Counted from the first letter of the stretch, positions 32,281-43,141 are shown. The stretch: DNA of 64,000 bases from Anniella stebbinsi (GCA_029215795.1 JARDYH010000003.1:12178001-12242000); one strand, 5' to 3'. Notes: generated from the letters alone by a model not told the origin. Numbers and translations are program-made.

Positions 32281-33298
32281 AAAGCATGAAAATATGCAAT
32301 CTCCCCCCGATTGTGCATTTTAAAGTGTGTGCTTCCCCCCAACATACACATTTTTTCAAACACAATCACAAGTTTTGGAACGTGGTTCTTAAGATTTGCA
32401 AATGGAAATTAAATTTTCCAACATCCCTACAAAGCACAGCCTAGCAGGTCATGGGTGAAGAAAGGGTAAATTTGGCAGGTCAGTGTCACAGCTGAGCCAA
32501 AACACAAGCCAAGAGTCCAAAACAGCCAAGAAAGACTATCTTTGGCCAGTCAAACTCTCAGTCAGAAAAGGAAGCTCTTATGGCCCTCCTGTTGAGAAGA
32601 ACCAATGCCCAGCATGGGTGTGTGGAGTTAGTTCCATACCAAGGCTCACCTTTACTGTGCGGAACCTTTTCCAGCCCCATGGGCCAAATTTCATTGCAGA
32701 GAAGCATTCCAGCAGTGGGTGGGGCCAAAGGCAAAAGTGGGTGGGGCCAAAATACCCCAAGTCCCAGGCTATTTTAGCTTTAAGCTCTTATTGCCGGTAA
32801 TTAAGCCTTCGGAGAGGGATTTTGGCCTTTTGGAATGGGGTGGGGGGAGGAAACTGCATAAAAGCTAGGAAACCACCAAATGCTCAGTGTTTTGGAGAAA
32901 GGGGGTGGGGCCAGGAGAAGGGGTGGGGCCAACAGGGGAACCCTGGAGGACTGGTTTTGGCCTCCCAGCACTCCAGGTCAGCATCATTGGGCACCTGCCA
33001 AGGCCCATACTCATTAGGACCCCCATTACTGACTCCCATGTTCCCCTAACCGTGGTCCCTCTTCTCTTTCTTCCTGCTTGTTCAGTCGCCCTCTTTAAAT
33101 ATACAAGGGTCAACAAGAGCAAGGAGAAGGACCAGGAACCTCCATTTCCCTTGCCCTCTCGTTCTGGGCAATGATGTGGATTGAGATCAGAAGGCAGCGG
33201 TGGCATTGGAGAGCTGGGAATCATAGCTTACTGAAATTGAAAGGAATTCTTCATTAGAGATCTGCATCCTCCCAATGAACAGAATTCCAGTTCCGAGG
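32281..33298. other. Intergenic with GGTGGGGCCA clusters
   Basis: GGTGGGGCCA occurs at about 32718, 32740, 32904 and 32922, two close pairs roughly 185 bases apart. The opposing frames (32822-33049, 32887-33174, 32865-33224) are different phases of the same stop-poor DNA. No gene is supported. Confidence 0.35.
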
Positions 33299-33322
33299 AG
33301 AGAGAGAGAGAGAGAGAGAGAG
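33299..33322. repeat. (GA)n microsatellite
   Basis: About 12 GA units. Confidence 0.93.
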
Positions 33323-33599
33323 AAGGACTAGTTGGATTGCAGCAGAAAGATCAACGTCACCTTTGAAAATCTGAGATTTGGCTTTCAAAAATGCAAAGGC
33401 CTTGATCCTTTTAAATTGCTCTGCAGGGCAATCCTATCCTTGATCTTGGAGAGTTCTGACATCGGAGGCTCCGAGACAGTCAATGCTCTGCCAAGCTCAT
33501 GCAGGCAGGGCGGAAGTCAGGGAGGAGCAGCGTCTTTTGCTCTTTTCCTTCCTCCACAGCTGGATATTGTCTTCCTTTTACCAATTCCCTCCCATTAAA

Positions 33600-34326
33600 A
33601 CCAAGGGCTGCCATAGATGCCAAGAGCCCCACACCCCACCAAGGGACCACTGACAAGTGCCTCCCTAGCTGCTCCTCTTCTCCTTCTTCTTCACCACCGC
33701 AACCTGCTTGCTCACCTGCCTCTACTTGTGTTCAGACAACTCTGGGGGCGAGGAGAAGGCAGCGCAATACAGCGGTAGCTGATGTCCCATTCCCAATTTC
33801 TTGATGACCCTGCATAGATAGTCCCATGCCTGTATGCATAGCCTTCAAAGGAAATCTGGTGGGTGAGCTTGGAGCATTGGCAGCCCCAAAGAACAGCAGG
33901 AAGAGATGACAGAGCAGTATTGATGGGAGTTAAAAAGGCAGAGTTTGGTGGGCTGTTGGAAAGATGACCTGACATGATAGCTGAGCAAGGCATGGTTGGG
34001 TGCCTCCCAGCAGAAGGCCCTGACAACAGCCCCCTGGAGTTGGTCCTCTTCACCATCACAACCTGCTCGCTCACCTGCCTCTTGTTCTGGCTCAGTGGGG
34101 GCCCATTGACAAGAGCCCCCTCCCCGAATTTGCTTCTTCTCTTCAGCATCTCAGCCTGCTTGTTTTCTTGCCTCTTGCTTTGGCCCAGACTTTGGTGAGA
34201 AGGAGCATGAATAGATGCCACTGCCTATTTGTTCCATGGCTCTCTGCCAGTCAGTGAAGCATATGGAAGCATTGATGGGAAGGAGGATGAGGAGCAACAG
34301 CAGCAGGTGACAAAGATGGGGAGGAT
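33600..34326. repeat. Diverged monomer repeat, units 1-2
   Basis: Related blocks recur: CACTGACAAGTGCCTCC and CATTGACAAGAGCCCCCTC; CACCACCGCAACCTGCTTGC, CACCATCACAACCTGCTCGC and TTCAGCATCTCAGCCTGCTT; GAAGGAGCATGAATAGATGC. The second unit (34095-34326) is about 85-90% alike by eye to 37124-37365. This resembles tandem 5'-UTR monomers of a retrotransposon or an old minisatellite. The 169-aa minus frame (33712-34221) only tracks the repeat. Confidence 0.6.
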
Positions 34327-34497
34327 TGTTGTTTTTAAAGGATATTGTAATTATAACTTGTTTTTATGCTTTTTATGGTTTTAAATTTTGTACATCGGTA
34401 TTTTAATGTTCGATGTTTTTAATTTTTATAAACCTCCCAGAGAGCTTCGGCTATGGGGCGGTATATAAATGGAATAAAATAAATAAAAAATAAATAC
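34327..34497 (+). mobile_element. L2-like 3' tail inserted in the monomer repeat
   Basis: TTTTTATGCTTTTTATGG, TAAACCTCCCAGAGAGCTTC, GGCTATGGGGCGGTATATAA, then AATAAAATAAATAAA. The monomer repeat resumes after it at about 34500. Confidence 0.8.
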
Positions 34498-34665
34498 CGA
34501 GAAGAATGAGCAGGAGATGCCACCGTCTGCTTCCTCCCTTATTCTCTGCCTTTCGAGCAAGGAAGTGGTAGCAAGAGGAAGAGGAGGAGCAGCTGGTGGC
34601 AATGAGTGTGTGTGTGTGTGGGGGGGGTCCATTGAGGGTCCCTCCAAAATCTGGAGCTGGCACTT
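34498..34665. repeat. Diverged monomer repeat, unit 3
   Basis: GAAGAATGAGCAGGAGATGC parallels GAAGGAGCATGAATAGATGC of unit 2, and GAGGAAGAGGAGGAGCAGCT parallels GGAGGATGAGGAGCAACAGC. The end GGTCCATTGAGGGTCCCTCC is shared with the unit near 37390. Contains a short GT/G-run at 34607-34627. Confidence 0.5.
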
Positions 34666-34870
34666 GTCAGAATTCAAACATTGGAGATGAACCAACTGTG
34701 AAGACATCCATAGGGACAAGGAAGGGCAATTTGAGGTCAGATCTCCTTCTCCAAGGGAAGACCTCTCTTTCTGCACTCGGAAAAGGAGATCTGGTCAATC
34801 CCATGACCCTGAGGACACCACCCCAGGGACCCTAGGAATGCAGGCTAAGAGGTCTTTAGAAGTGGAGGTT

Positions 34871-35044
34871 GGTGGCTCTGATTTCGGTGGGGTCATAAAT
34901 GTATTCTGTCAGAATCAGCCAGAACTCAAAAGGAGATATTCAAGGTGCTAAAATTATCTCCCAACATTGGTTCAGCACCTTGGATAGCTCCTTAAGAGGC
35001 TAAACCCAGAATGGATTCACAGCCCCACCAAAATCAGAGCCACC
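34871..35044. repeat. Palindromic repeat, TTTCAGTCAGAACC family
   Basis: Left arm GGTGGCTCTGATTTCGGTGG and right arm CCACCAAAATCAGAGCCACC are near-perfect inverses. Inner CACCTTGGATAGCTCCTT is shared with 9326-9480. Confidence 0.72.
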
Positions 35045-35379
35045 AGTCTCCAGTTTTTTTTAATCTCACCAATGAATGAACTTAACCTTGCAGCCCTAAC
35101 AAATGTGAAAACGTAAACATGAGTATCTGATTCCTTGCATGCAAATTCAAAATTCGAGAATCTGAATGTGGATTTGTCCCAGTCCAACAATTCTGAATGT
35201 ACTTATGTTTCCTTTTTATGGTAAAAGACATAGAGGTAGCTGGGGGGTGGGGGTGGCAGTTTCTGGCCAGGTTTATTGCTCCTCCACCACCCCTCCCCAA
35301 TTCGTCTTTCGGTATATTACTTTCTCCACTGCAATCCTGCGGCGCTAAATGCTTGGCCATACTGGCAGAGGAAACTATA

Positions 35380-35800
35380 GTTTCTCCCTTAGAAAGCTTA
35401 AAAGCTGATTAACAAAAAAAGAGACACAATGTGTGAGGGGAATGAACAATAGCAAAAGAGGGGGGAATGGAAATATTTCTCATGAGATAATGCCGTTTGA
35501 GGTTTAAAAGGGGGCAAGGCTTTCTGGTTGCAAAATATAACAAATGCTTAGTTTACTTAAATGTCTGCCATTTCCTGCTTTTAATAACTCTCCAGCCATT
35601 TCTGCCTTTCTTACATGTGACTTCTCCTAGATTCAGATCGTTACCCAAACTTTCTAAAAACTTACCAAAGGTGAATTTGTTCAGTTTTTGTGCTAAAGCA
35701 AAGAGTACATTGGTACAAATTCAGTTTGGTGGTCTGCCTACTCTCCCATTCTCGGGGCTGTTCAAGCAGAGATGGGCTCAAGATGGTGGTAACAGTGATC
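35380..35800. other. Single-copy AT-rich block
   Basis: No repeat similarity. Words such as GAGGGGAATGAACAATAGCA, TTAGTTTACTTAAATG and CTTTTAATAACTC look unique. A possible conserved element, weakly supported. The 104-aa frame at 35497-35811 has no recognised domain. Confidence 0.3.
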
Positions 35801-36041
35801 TAGATATATAGATGGACATAGCATTGTGAAGCAGCCAGTGTTTTCATGGTCTGACCAGTCAACGTGTGTTCTGCCAGGTAATCTGAAAAGCTAGTACACT
35901 CCACAGTCATCCAGGGTTCACACCCAACTTGTCAGGGCCCATCATGGCTAGAAGTGGGAGCTCTTGGTTCTTCGTACATCTGTCTTACATGGTGAGTCAC
36001 CAAGGCGACAGGTTGCAGCATCTCCATCACTGTCAGCTCTA

Positions 36042-36209
36042 GATTGTATCTGGTCAAGAGGGCAGGGCTCCTGCAGGTTTAACTGTTGTGATGACAAGGG
36101 GATTTCACCAGGTGCTGCATGCCTACAAATGACGCCTCCTGAAATTCCCTTTTCCGTACAACCGTTAAAGATATAGGAGCCCTGTCCTCTGTTTCATGTG
36201 GTCACCCCA
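36042..36209 (+). mobile_element. hAT-MITE A, right half
   Basis: Starts at the centre TTGTATCTGGTCAAGAGGGC and runs to CATGTGGTCACCCCA. The complement of the 7204 half-copy in structure. Confidence 0.78.
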
Positions 36210-36589
36210 GATTTAGTTCAGGATGCTAACATGACGGGGGAGGGGTTAAGAACTGGATCGGAGGCTCTGCCCCTACACTAGAGTAAAAATGAACAAAAGA
36301 CGCCCGCTATTCACAGACTTAAAGTCATGTCTGATTTGGTTCGCAGTGCTGTGTAGATTTGCTCATAGTATTGGGTCTCTTGTTTGCACATCCTCAATGC
36401 AACCGGAATAGGAAGGGTTTGGTGCCAACTTCTGTTGCCATGTGTTTGGACAGCAGAGTCATTGCTAAATGCTTTTGGCCTTGCTTGTTTGAACCAACAC
36501 TGATGTGATTTATACCCAACAGAACAAGGTGGATCCTCCCATCTGCTTTCGCGGAGGCATAACATGACAGTGCCGTTGCTGCTTAAGTC

Positions 36590-36856
36590 CTTCTGACTAG
36601 TCGAGCTTAATCATGCTTCCCAATAAGGTCCCGTTTATACATTCTTCATTATTAATACAGCCGAGCAATTTTCGGCTAGCCTGAAAGATGATTTATACTC
36701 ACATGCTAAGCAAGCCTATCAATTTAATAATATCGGAGCCCTTATAACATGCCTTGGAACAGCTTGTCGCGCCATCATCTGTTAAGCATTTCCCCTTAAT
36801 GCATTTCATACTGGGCCTTGTAATAATTTGCTAGAGGATGCAGCTGTGTCTATTAA
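36590..36856. promoter_or_regulatory. Candidate conserved enhancer-like block
   Basis: Single-copy and AT-rich with isolated CpGs (GTCGAGC, GCCGAGC, TCGGCTAG, TATCGGAG, TTGTCGCGCC) and many TAAT/ATTA cores (CTTAATCATGC, TTCATTATTAATACAG, TCAATTTAATAATATCGG, TTGTAATAATTTGC). No repeat similarity, no long frame. This mix is typical of conserved developmental enhancers, but conservation cannot be tested here. Confidence 0.4.
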
Positions 36857-36878
36857 GCTCTCTCTCTCTCTCTCTCTC
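36857..36878. repeat. (CT)n microsatellite
   Basis: About 11 CT units immediately after the candidate enhancer block. Confidence 0.93.
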
Positions 36879-37114
36879 CATGCCCCCCCCCCAAACACAC
36901 ATCAATATGAACAATGCATTTTCTAAAATGGCAGCAGAAAGTAAATGATTTCTGGATAGTCTAACTAGAAACAGAGTCTGTTGTCCCTGTCTTGTGGCTT
37001 GAGGAGAAATACATCTCTAAGTTAATGTAACTTCCGATAGGTTTCCGGTTCTAGAATGCCTGGAAGAGGCAGGAGCAATGTAGCAGGCCTGGCATCATGG
37101 GTAGTCTGCCAAGA

Positions 37115-37440
37115 GCCCACACCCCAGTGGGGGCTCATTGACAAGAGCCCCCCCCCCCCCGGATTTGCATCTTCTCTTCAGCATCTCAGCCTGCTTGTTT
37201 CCTTGCCTCTTGCTTTGGCCCAGACAATGGTATTGATGAGAAGGAGCATGAATAGATGCCACTGCCTACTTGTTCCATGGCTCTCTGCCAATCAATGAAG
37301 CATATGGAAGCATTGATGGGAAGGAGGATGAGGAGCAATAGCAGCAGGTGACAAAGATGGGGAGAAGGTGGACTCACTGAAGGAGGGGACCCATTGAGGG
37401 TGTCTTGCCCAAGGGACCTTCAGAAATCTGGAGCCTGCAA
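37115..37440. repeat. Diverged monomer repeat, unit 4
   Basis: GGGGGCTCATTGACAAGAGC, CTTCAGCATCTCAGCCTGCT and GCATATGGAAGCATTGATGG match 34095-34326 block for block. It continues with GGGACCCATTGAGGGTGTCT and CAGAAATCTGGAGCCTGC, parallel to unit 3. It lies 3 kb away in the same orientation. Confidence 0.65.
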
Positions 37441-38106
37441 CACAGGATACCATATTTCTATGAGTCTAAGACACACTTTTCCCCCCATATAAACGTCTCT
37501 AAAAACTGGATGTATCTTAGAATCGATGCTGTCTTAGAATCACAGTTTTTGAATTTTCCCGTGCTTTGCACAAGGCACCACACATTCTTGTTTCACCAGT
37601 TGAGGGGAAGGAAAGGTCTGCAGAGTGTCTGACAGATGCAGTTTATCCTCACAACCCCAGACCCCCCCCCCAAAATTAAACATGATTGTTTAACCACTGC
37701 GACACCTCCCAACTCAGTCCCATCCTTCACTCCCAGGTCCACCATCCCCACCCAGTTCAGTAGGAGCAGCTATGGCCCTGTCTCAAAAGGGTTGCAGCCC
37801 CAAGCAGGCCTCCACGAGAGCGGCCTGGTTTACTCACCACCCGGTTATCCCTCTTCCCCATGATGTGCAGAAACCCCGGCACCCACTCTGCAAGAATCAA
37901 ACTGGCCTAGCTGGAACCCTCTTCTCTGCTACCCATCGAGTTTTTAACATTGAATGCTACCAAGCATGCTCCATGGCACCTGACCATGCTCAGTAGCAGC
38001 CACTGAAGTGCTGTGCCCTTTTTTCCGTGCCCTCACCTGGAATCGGATTGCATTATTTTGGTGGTTTTTTCCCCCTTAGAATCAAAGCTTTTTTTATGTT
38101 GATGGT
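37441..38106. other. Intergenic, no gene recognised
   Basis: Nested frames 37636-37863 and 37772-37996 differ in phase and lack domains. C-run at 37664-37672. Confidence 0.4.
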
Positions 38107-38114
38107 ACTGAAAT

Positions 38115-38754
38115 TAGGGATGTACATGCCCCCCCGGATTGGATCGGAACCGGGATCGGAACCAGAACCGAGGCCTTGGATCAGATCAGATCAGATCAGA
38201 TCAGAGGCTTCCCGGTTCTGTTTGGACCCGATCCCGATCTGAAAATCGGACATCCGATTTTAGGATCGGACGCCATTTTAGCTGTTTTTGCCATAGGCTT
38301 ACATTGGGGGAAAGAAAGCTTTCCCCCAATGCAAGCCTATGGCAAAAACATAGGGGCAGGTGAGTGGGGGCCTAACTCCCTCCTCCCTGTCCCTCCCCCC
38401 ACTCATGCTCCTTACCTGCCGGGGCGCCCGCTGTCGTCCGCAGCCGTCCGCTGGTCCAATCTACTGAGAAACAGGCTTTGCGGCCTATTTCTCAGTAGAG
38501 CGCCAGGTGATGACATCATCACCTGGCGCTCTACTTAGAACCAGGCTGCGAAGCCTGTTTCTCAGTAGATTTGACCAGTGGGTGGGAGGAGGTCTGATAC
38601 TCCGATTTTATCCAAACTGGATCAAGTCCTTCTGGACCGGTTTGGATCAGATTGGACGATCCAGATGCAGGGAACGGAAATTGGATAATTGTGTCTGATT
38701 TCCCCCGGATCAGGTCCGGATCGTAGATTGGACCCAATCCAGTGCACACCCCTA
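38115..38754. mobile_element. hAT-like TAGGGATGTACA element with GATCA array
   Basis: It starts TAGGGATGTACATGCCCCCC and ends CCAGTGCACACCCCTA (inverted). Near the left end is a (GATCA)n array at 38176-38200. CCATTTTAGCTGTTTTTGCC follows, as in the 47144 element. Inside are two hairpins: 38287-38350 (GCCATAGGCTTACATTGGGG and its inverse) and 38461-38568. Flanking octamers (ACTGAAAT, ATAAATAT) do not match well. Non-autonomous. Confidence 0.78.
38461..38568. repeat. Hairpin with 40-bp near-perfect palindrome
   Basis: The core 38495-38534 (GTAGAGCGCCAGGTGATGA and its inverse around GACATC) pairs over all but its centre. Outer arms CTACTGAGAAACAGGCTTTG and CGAAGCCTGTTTCTCAGTAG extend the stem. 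It is internal to the hAT-like element. Confidence 0.8.
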
Positions 38755-38815
38755 ATAAATATTCTTTATCAGGAAAAGCCAAGTCTTAGCACCTGAAGAA
38801 ATGGTGCAAACAGGG

Positions 38816-38816
38816 A

Positions 38817-38861
<45 letters not shown>

Positions 38862-38862
38862 C
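38816..38862. repeat. (TATC)n microsatellite
   Basis: About 11 TATC units. Confidence 0.95.
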
Positions 38863-39172
38863 CATTATGATAGGGTATTCTGCAACGTTCCATAACCTAT
38901 TCCTGTTTTCTTAGTCACCTGTTGGACTTGGACATTCACAGGGTGACTATGACCCATCTCCCACTTCCTAGAAAACTTTTTCCACCATCCCAAAACTTGT
39001 GGGATTTCTGCAGGAATTGTCCACATAGTTTCTAGCATGTTTTCATAACATGATTCATTTTTCGTTTTGTTTTAATTGCAAGTTGAGATTCTCAGGAGGT
39101 TGCAACAATATAGAATATTGCGGCAAATTAAAGACTAACTAATTAATTAAGGCATAAGTTTATTTATCGGAT

Positions 39173-39460
39173 TGGGGATGGGTGAGAAATCCATCTGGTT
39201 CACATTGAAATGCGAATTTATTAAATCAACACTTCACGAACCTAAGCATGATTTCCACACATTCCTGAAGTTTGTGGTGCAGTCCACAAAATATGCGTAC
39301 AAAAATGCAAATTTGTTTTTCAAAGAACGTGTACAAAAACCTGTACATAGGAGAAAGGTGTGCAAAATGTTCTATTCAATGGGGAAATGTGTACGTTTGC
39401 AAAAGCGCCTACAAAAATATGGATATTAAAAGCGTGCACAAAAAATATACACATGTTTGT
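39173..39460. mobile_element. AT-rich hAT-like remnant
   Basis: GGGGATGGGTGAGAAATCCA at the start recalls TAGGGATGTATGAGAAATTT at 4833, and the interior has the same AAATGTGTACGTTTGCAAAA / GTGCAAAATGTTCTATTCAA style. The right end is not clear. Confidence 0.4.
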
Positions 39461-39469
39461 GTGGACTGA

Positions 39470-41130
39470 AGCTCCATAAAAGCACAATCTGATATGCAAT
39501 AGAGATAGGACATACTTGGCCCTGGAGAAATGAGAACCTGAGCGAAGTTGAGCTGGACTGAATTGCCCCTTCCTACATCATGTGATTGACACATATAGTT
39601 TAGAGGAGCAACACTAGTGTGAGTTCTTGCTCCACCAGAGGCAGGAGAAAAGTTGCCGCTGTGTCCCATCTCCCCAGAGCCACTGTGGTCAGTAAAAGCA
39701 GCCGGAGTGGCTGTTCAGAGAGCTGCCCTTCCTCAGGGTCCAGAAAGGGGTCCTTCCCCAGAGCCAGGCATTGATAGGAGAGGTGTCCCAGGAGATTGCC
39801 TGAGCTGCAGGTGACCCCCCAAGGACAACTCTCCTTCGGAGCAGCTGCATGTCCTCTGTTAGTGATGGCTAAGCAGTGGCTGCTCCGGAGATGGTTGGCT
39901 GCTCTGGAAGAAAGTCAGCCTGAGAGATCACCTGCATCCCAAGTGATTTCCTGGGACCCCTCTCCAGCTAGGCAATGCCTAGCTCTGAGGAGGACCCCAT
40001 CAGAGCCAGACATTTGGGTCTGGGAAGCTGTCCAGAGAGCCCATCCACCCTCTGTTTCCCTCTGAGTGGGGTCTTCAAGTAAACGGGGGGGGGGGAGAGG
40101 AACCTTTGCTGGAGCAGCTGCCCATGTTCTGCCTTGTTCTGAGAGCTCTCTCGTAGTGAACGGATGGGCATGCGGTGCCCCAGAGAGCTCTACCAGCTGC
40201 TCTCTGACTGCCGCAGAGAAGCAGGGTTGAAGGTGGGACTCTCCAGGGCACCTGGTAGTGCTACCACCTCACTCCAACTATGCTACAGTGGGAAGCCCTC
40301 TTGGCTGAGAAGCGGGGAGTGTGCAATTTGCTGCTTCTCCCAGTCCTCCACCTGAGATAGGGGATTTGCCCCACCTCATAGGAGGACTGGCTCTGGGAGC
40401 AGAATTGCAAACAGTAAGGTCAGAGGGAAAAGAAATGTAGAAAGTACAGGCAATGACAGTTGCCTTTTTAACCTTGTTGGGTGATGAGTTAGACATCCGT
40501 GCACTGGTGAGCTGATTAACACATGCAGTGTTAACAAACTGTTGTCCTTGTTCAACCCACAGGAGATCGAGTTGAACACCTGGATGAATTGTAGTTCAGC
40601 TGCTTTGTATTACAATTTATCTTTTTTATGAAGGTCCACTTTGATAGCAGTGTTCTAGGAGGTTGATGCTCTCTGACTTTTGTTTTAATATTGCCATTTG
40701 TGATGGCATATTTGTCTCCATTTTATTCTTTTGTGTATAGACTGGCTTCCTTGTCCTATATAGAATTAAATAGGACATCGCTGGCAAATGGTGGCATTTA
40801 TCACACTCAAAGATGGGCAGGTGTTGTGGATGGCATTAATAATATTGTGATGTACCTGCCTGCCACATAGCTGTTAAAGATGAGGAGCCTGTCTGAAAAA
40901 AGAAGTGGTAATCCTAATCAAGCACTAACATGGTTAGATACAGAGGGATTCAAAACCACACTTTGAGGAGCTAAATATTGAAAGCCCTGGGCCTGGATGG
41001 AGAACTTTGCAAAGTTTGATAGATTCTTATCAAAACTGAACTGTAAGAAAATCCTTACCCATCCTTAACCAGGAGGGACAAGTTGAATTCTGTGTTTCTG
41101 CAGAATTGGATCTTATTCAGACAACACTTT
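39470..41130. other. Intergenic, no gene recognised
   Basis: 39640-40350 is GC-richer than its surroundings. It repeats CCAGAGCCAGGCATT / CAGAGCCAGACATTTGGGTC and CAGAGAGCTGCCCTT / CCAGAGAGCCCATCC motifs, suggesting an old retroelement 5' region. The 89-aa frame 39796-40065 lacks a recognisable domain. 40350-41130 looks single-copy. Confidence 0.35.
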
Positions 41131-41133
41131 AAC

Positions 41134-41405
41134 CACAAGATGTAGTGATGGCTGCCAATTTGAAAGGCTTCAAAAGGAGGTTGGATAAATTCCTGGAGGA
41201 GAAGGCTGTCAATGGCTACTAGCCCTGATGGTTATGTGCCACCTCCGGTATCTGAAGCAGTAAGTCTACATGCACCAGGTGCTGGGGAACATGGGTGGGA
41301 GGGTGCTCTTGCACTGTGTCCTTCTTTGTTGGCCCCTGTATGAACAGAGTGCTGGACTAGCTGGATCCTCAGTCTGATCCAGCATGGCACTTCTTATGTT
41401 CTTAT
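41134..41405 (+). mobile_element. CR1/L3-like LINE 3' end
   Basis: CCACAAGATGTAGTGATGGC, TTCCTGGAGGAGAAGGCTGT, ACCAGGTGCTGGGGAACATG, GTCTGATCCAGCATGGCACT, TCTTATGTTCTTATC. Starts about 50 bases further in than the 1558 copy. Confidence 0.82.
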
Positions 41406-41769
41406 CATAAGATAAGAACATATCCATTTTCACAATCATAAGGACTAGAAACCTGATTTTTTTTTAGTGCAGGCTGAACTTCACAAGTAGCAGACCTGCA
41501 ACATACATACAGCCTGCAAGTAGGATGATATTGTGATTATAATAAACCTCTGGACATCTTGCTCATTTTGCCCCATGGATGTAATGAATGGCCCAACTAG
41601 TCATAACTTGCCTTGGTGAAAAGGTGGCAAGCTTAGATCTTCCATAACATGAGCTTGTGTCCCTCTGCCATTTGCTTTGCTTTCTTTCCCTCTTTATCTT
41701 TGTTACAGTCCCTCCTGCACCTATGATTTTAATCTCACTAAAAGAAAAAAAAGTGGCACCCTGCAATGT

Positions 41770-42135
41770 TTTTGCAGATTAAATTCTTAATTATAAATTT
41801 CCTTGCTTTTGTGAGTTTGCCTCAGATCCTTAACATTTTAATGTCATTTTTATGTGAATTTCCATGCTATTTTAATTCATTAGTCACGGGCTATCATTTT
41901 TCGATGTAATTACTGTAATTTCATCAAGTGACATAATTACAGTAAATACTTGAAGTAATTGCCATTCATACAGAAGAAAAAAAAGAGAGATCTGAAGGTG
42001 TAATAATGTCATCTAATAAACTATTTACGATGTGGGAAGATAAATTACTATGGCATGTTTAGGGCATGTAATGACATAACCGAGTTCTGTCAGCACACCT
42101 AGGGAGGCAGTAAATGACATCAGTGCAACAAGGAA
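41770..42135. promoter_or_regulatory. Candidate conserved enhancer-like block
   Basis: Single-copy, strongly AT-rich, packed with homeodomain-type TAAT/ATTA cores: TTAATTCATTAGTCACGGGC, CGATGTAATTACTGTAATTT, ACATAATTACAGTAAAT, GAAGTAATTGCC, ATAAATTACTATGGC. TGACATCAT- and TGACATAA-type half-sites (bZIP-like) recur at the right side. An 11-bp inverted repeat is at 41910-41920 / 41935-41945. No repeat similarity. Enhancer function is inference. Confidence 0.45.
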
Positions 42136-42539
42136 TGACATCATATGCCAGAAATTAGGAAAGAAAGTTGGATGGCCTTGCGATTTAACCATTTAAGGCA
42201 TTTCAAGGGCTCTGTCTTTACATACAAAACCACTTCCATTCAGTGGCCCCCTACTGGTGATGGAGCTCCAGTGCTCATACAGGGGCTCTTGCTATGTACA
42301 TGCGCAAGTAGCAATGTCTGCAACTTAACCCTCTATGGATGTGAATGGGAAACAAAGCTCTTGACCAGGGGCAAGTTGTCCTAAAATGACTGACTTCTCA
42401 TAACAGAAGCTACAGAAGTCGGAAAAATCTGCAACAGAATTAAACGAGTTCAGATTTTTATGAATCTGAGATTCCATAGTGGACCGGCTTTCCCCGTCAT
42501 GTGGATTCCGCAGACTTCCAGACCATTTTTCTAACTTAC

Positions 42540-42745
42540 AGGAATTTTGCGCAAAATTCATTGTAGAAAAATATGCACATTTTTTTAAAACCTGGCCAAA
42601 CATCTGCATTTCCCCATAGGATGAAGAATGAAAATGCACATTTTGGGAGAATTTGTGCATTTCGGGGGGAATTTGCACATTTTTGCAAGTGCGAATTTGC
42701 ACAAATTTGGAAACAAAACCAAGCAAACAAATTCCGACGATGGGT
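42540..42745. mobile_element. AT-rich hAT-like remnant
   Basis: AAAATATGCACATTTTTTT, GAAAATGCACATTTTGGGAG and GGGAATTTGCACATTTTTGC share the word style of 4833-5253. The several overlapping frames on both strands (42536-43030 and others) translate these words and the fold-back beside them. A TAGGG-type right end (CCATACATCCCTA at 43129-43141) may close a larger element that includes the next entry. Confidence 0.4.
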
Positions 42746-42845
42746 GCTCAATGGAACGAAAGGCTCCTGACAATCCATGAAACACAGGCAGGACAGGTTT
42801 TGCTCAATCCAGTTATACAAAAGCAGAGGCAGCAGTTGAAGACTA

Positions 42846-43120
42846 AACAATTGGGATAATGCACAAGGCACACAAGGCAGACAACTGCAAACAGATTTTC
42901 CAAAAATTGAGAGGTAAATACTTTTTTTATATATATAATTGCTATTATTTGCAATTGAGAAATAGTCAATTGTAGCAAACAAACAGCTTTTTTTTTGTGA
43001 ACTATATCTCTCAATTGCAAATAATAGCAATTATATAAAAAAAGTATTTACCTCAATTTTTGGAAAAAATATTTTTATTGTTTTTTGCAGTTGTGTGCCT
43101 TGTGCATTGTACCAATTGTT
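42846..43120. repeat. Fold-back with ~110-bp arms
   Basis: AATGCACAAGGCACACAAGG, ACAACTGCAAA, CCAAAAATTGAGAGGTAAAT, ATTGCTATTATTTGCAATTG on the left all recur inverted on the right (CAATTGCAAATAATAGCAAT, AAGTATTTACCTCAATTTTT, GCAGTTGTGTGCCTTGTGCA). The loop is about 45 bases. High arm identity suggests a fairly young insertion. Confidence 0.85.
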
Positions 43121-43141
43121 TGCACAATCCATACATCCCTA

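Noticed and set aside
38176..38200. Regular GATCA array considered as CRISPR or origin-type iterons
   Set aside because: It is a pentamer tract inside a eukaryotic hAT-like element, with no spacers and a vertebrate context.
42325..43030. 133- and 164-aa minus-strand frames
   Set aside because: They translate AT-rich repeat words and one arm of a fold-back; Cys/Lys/Phe-rich composition is from TGCACATTT words.
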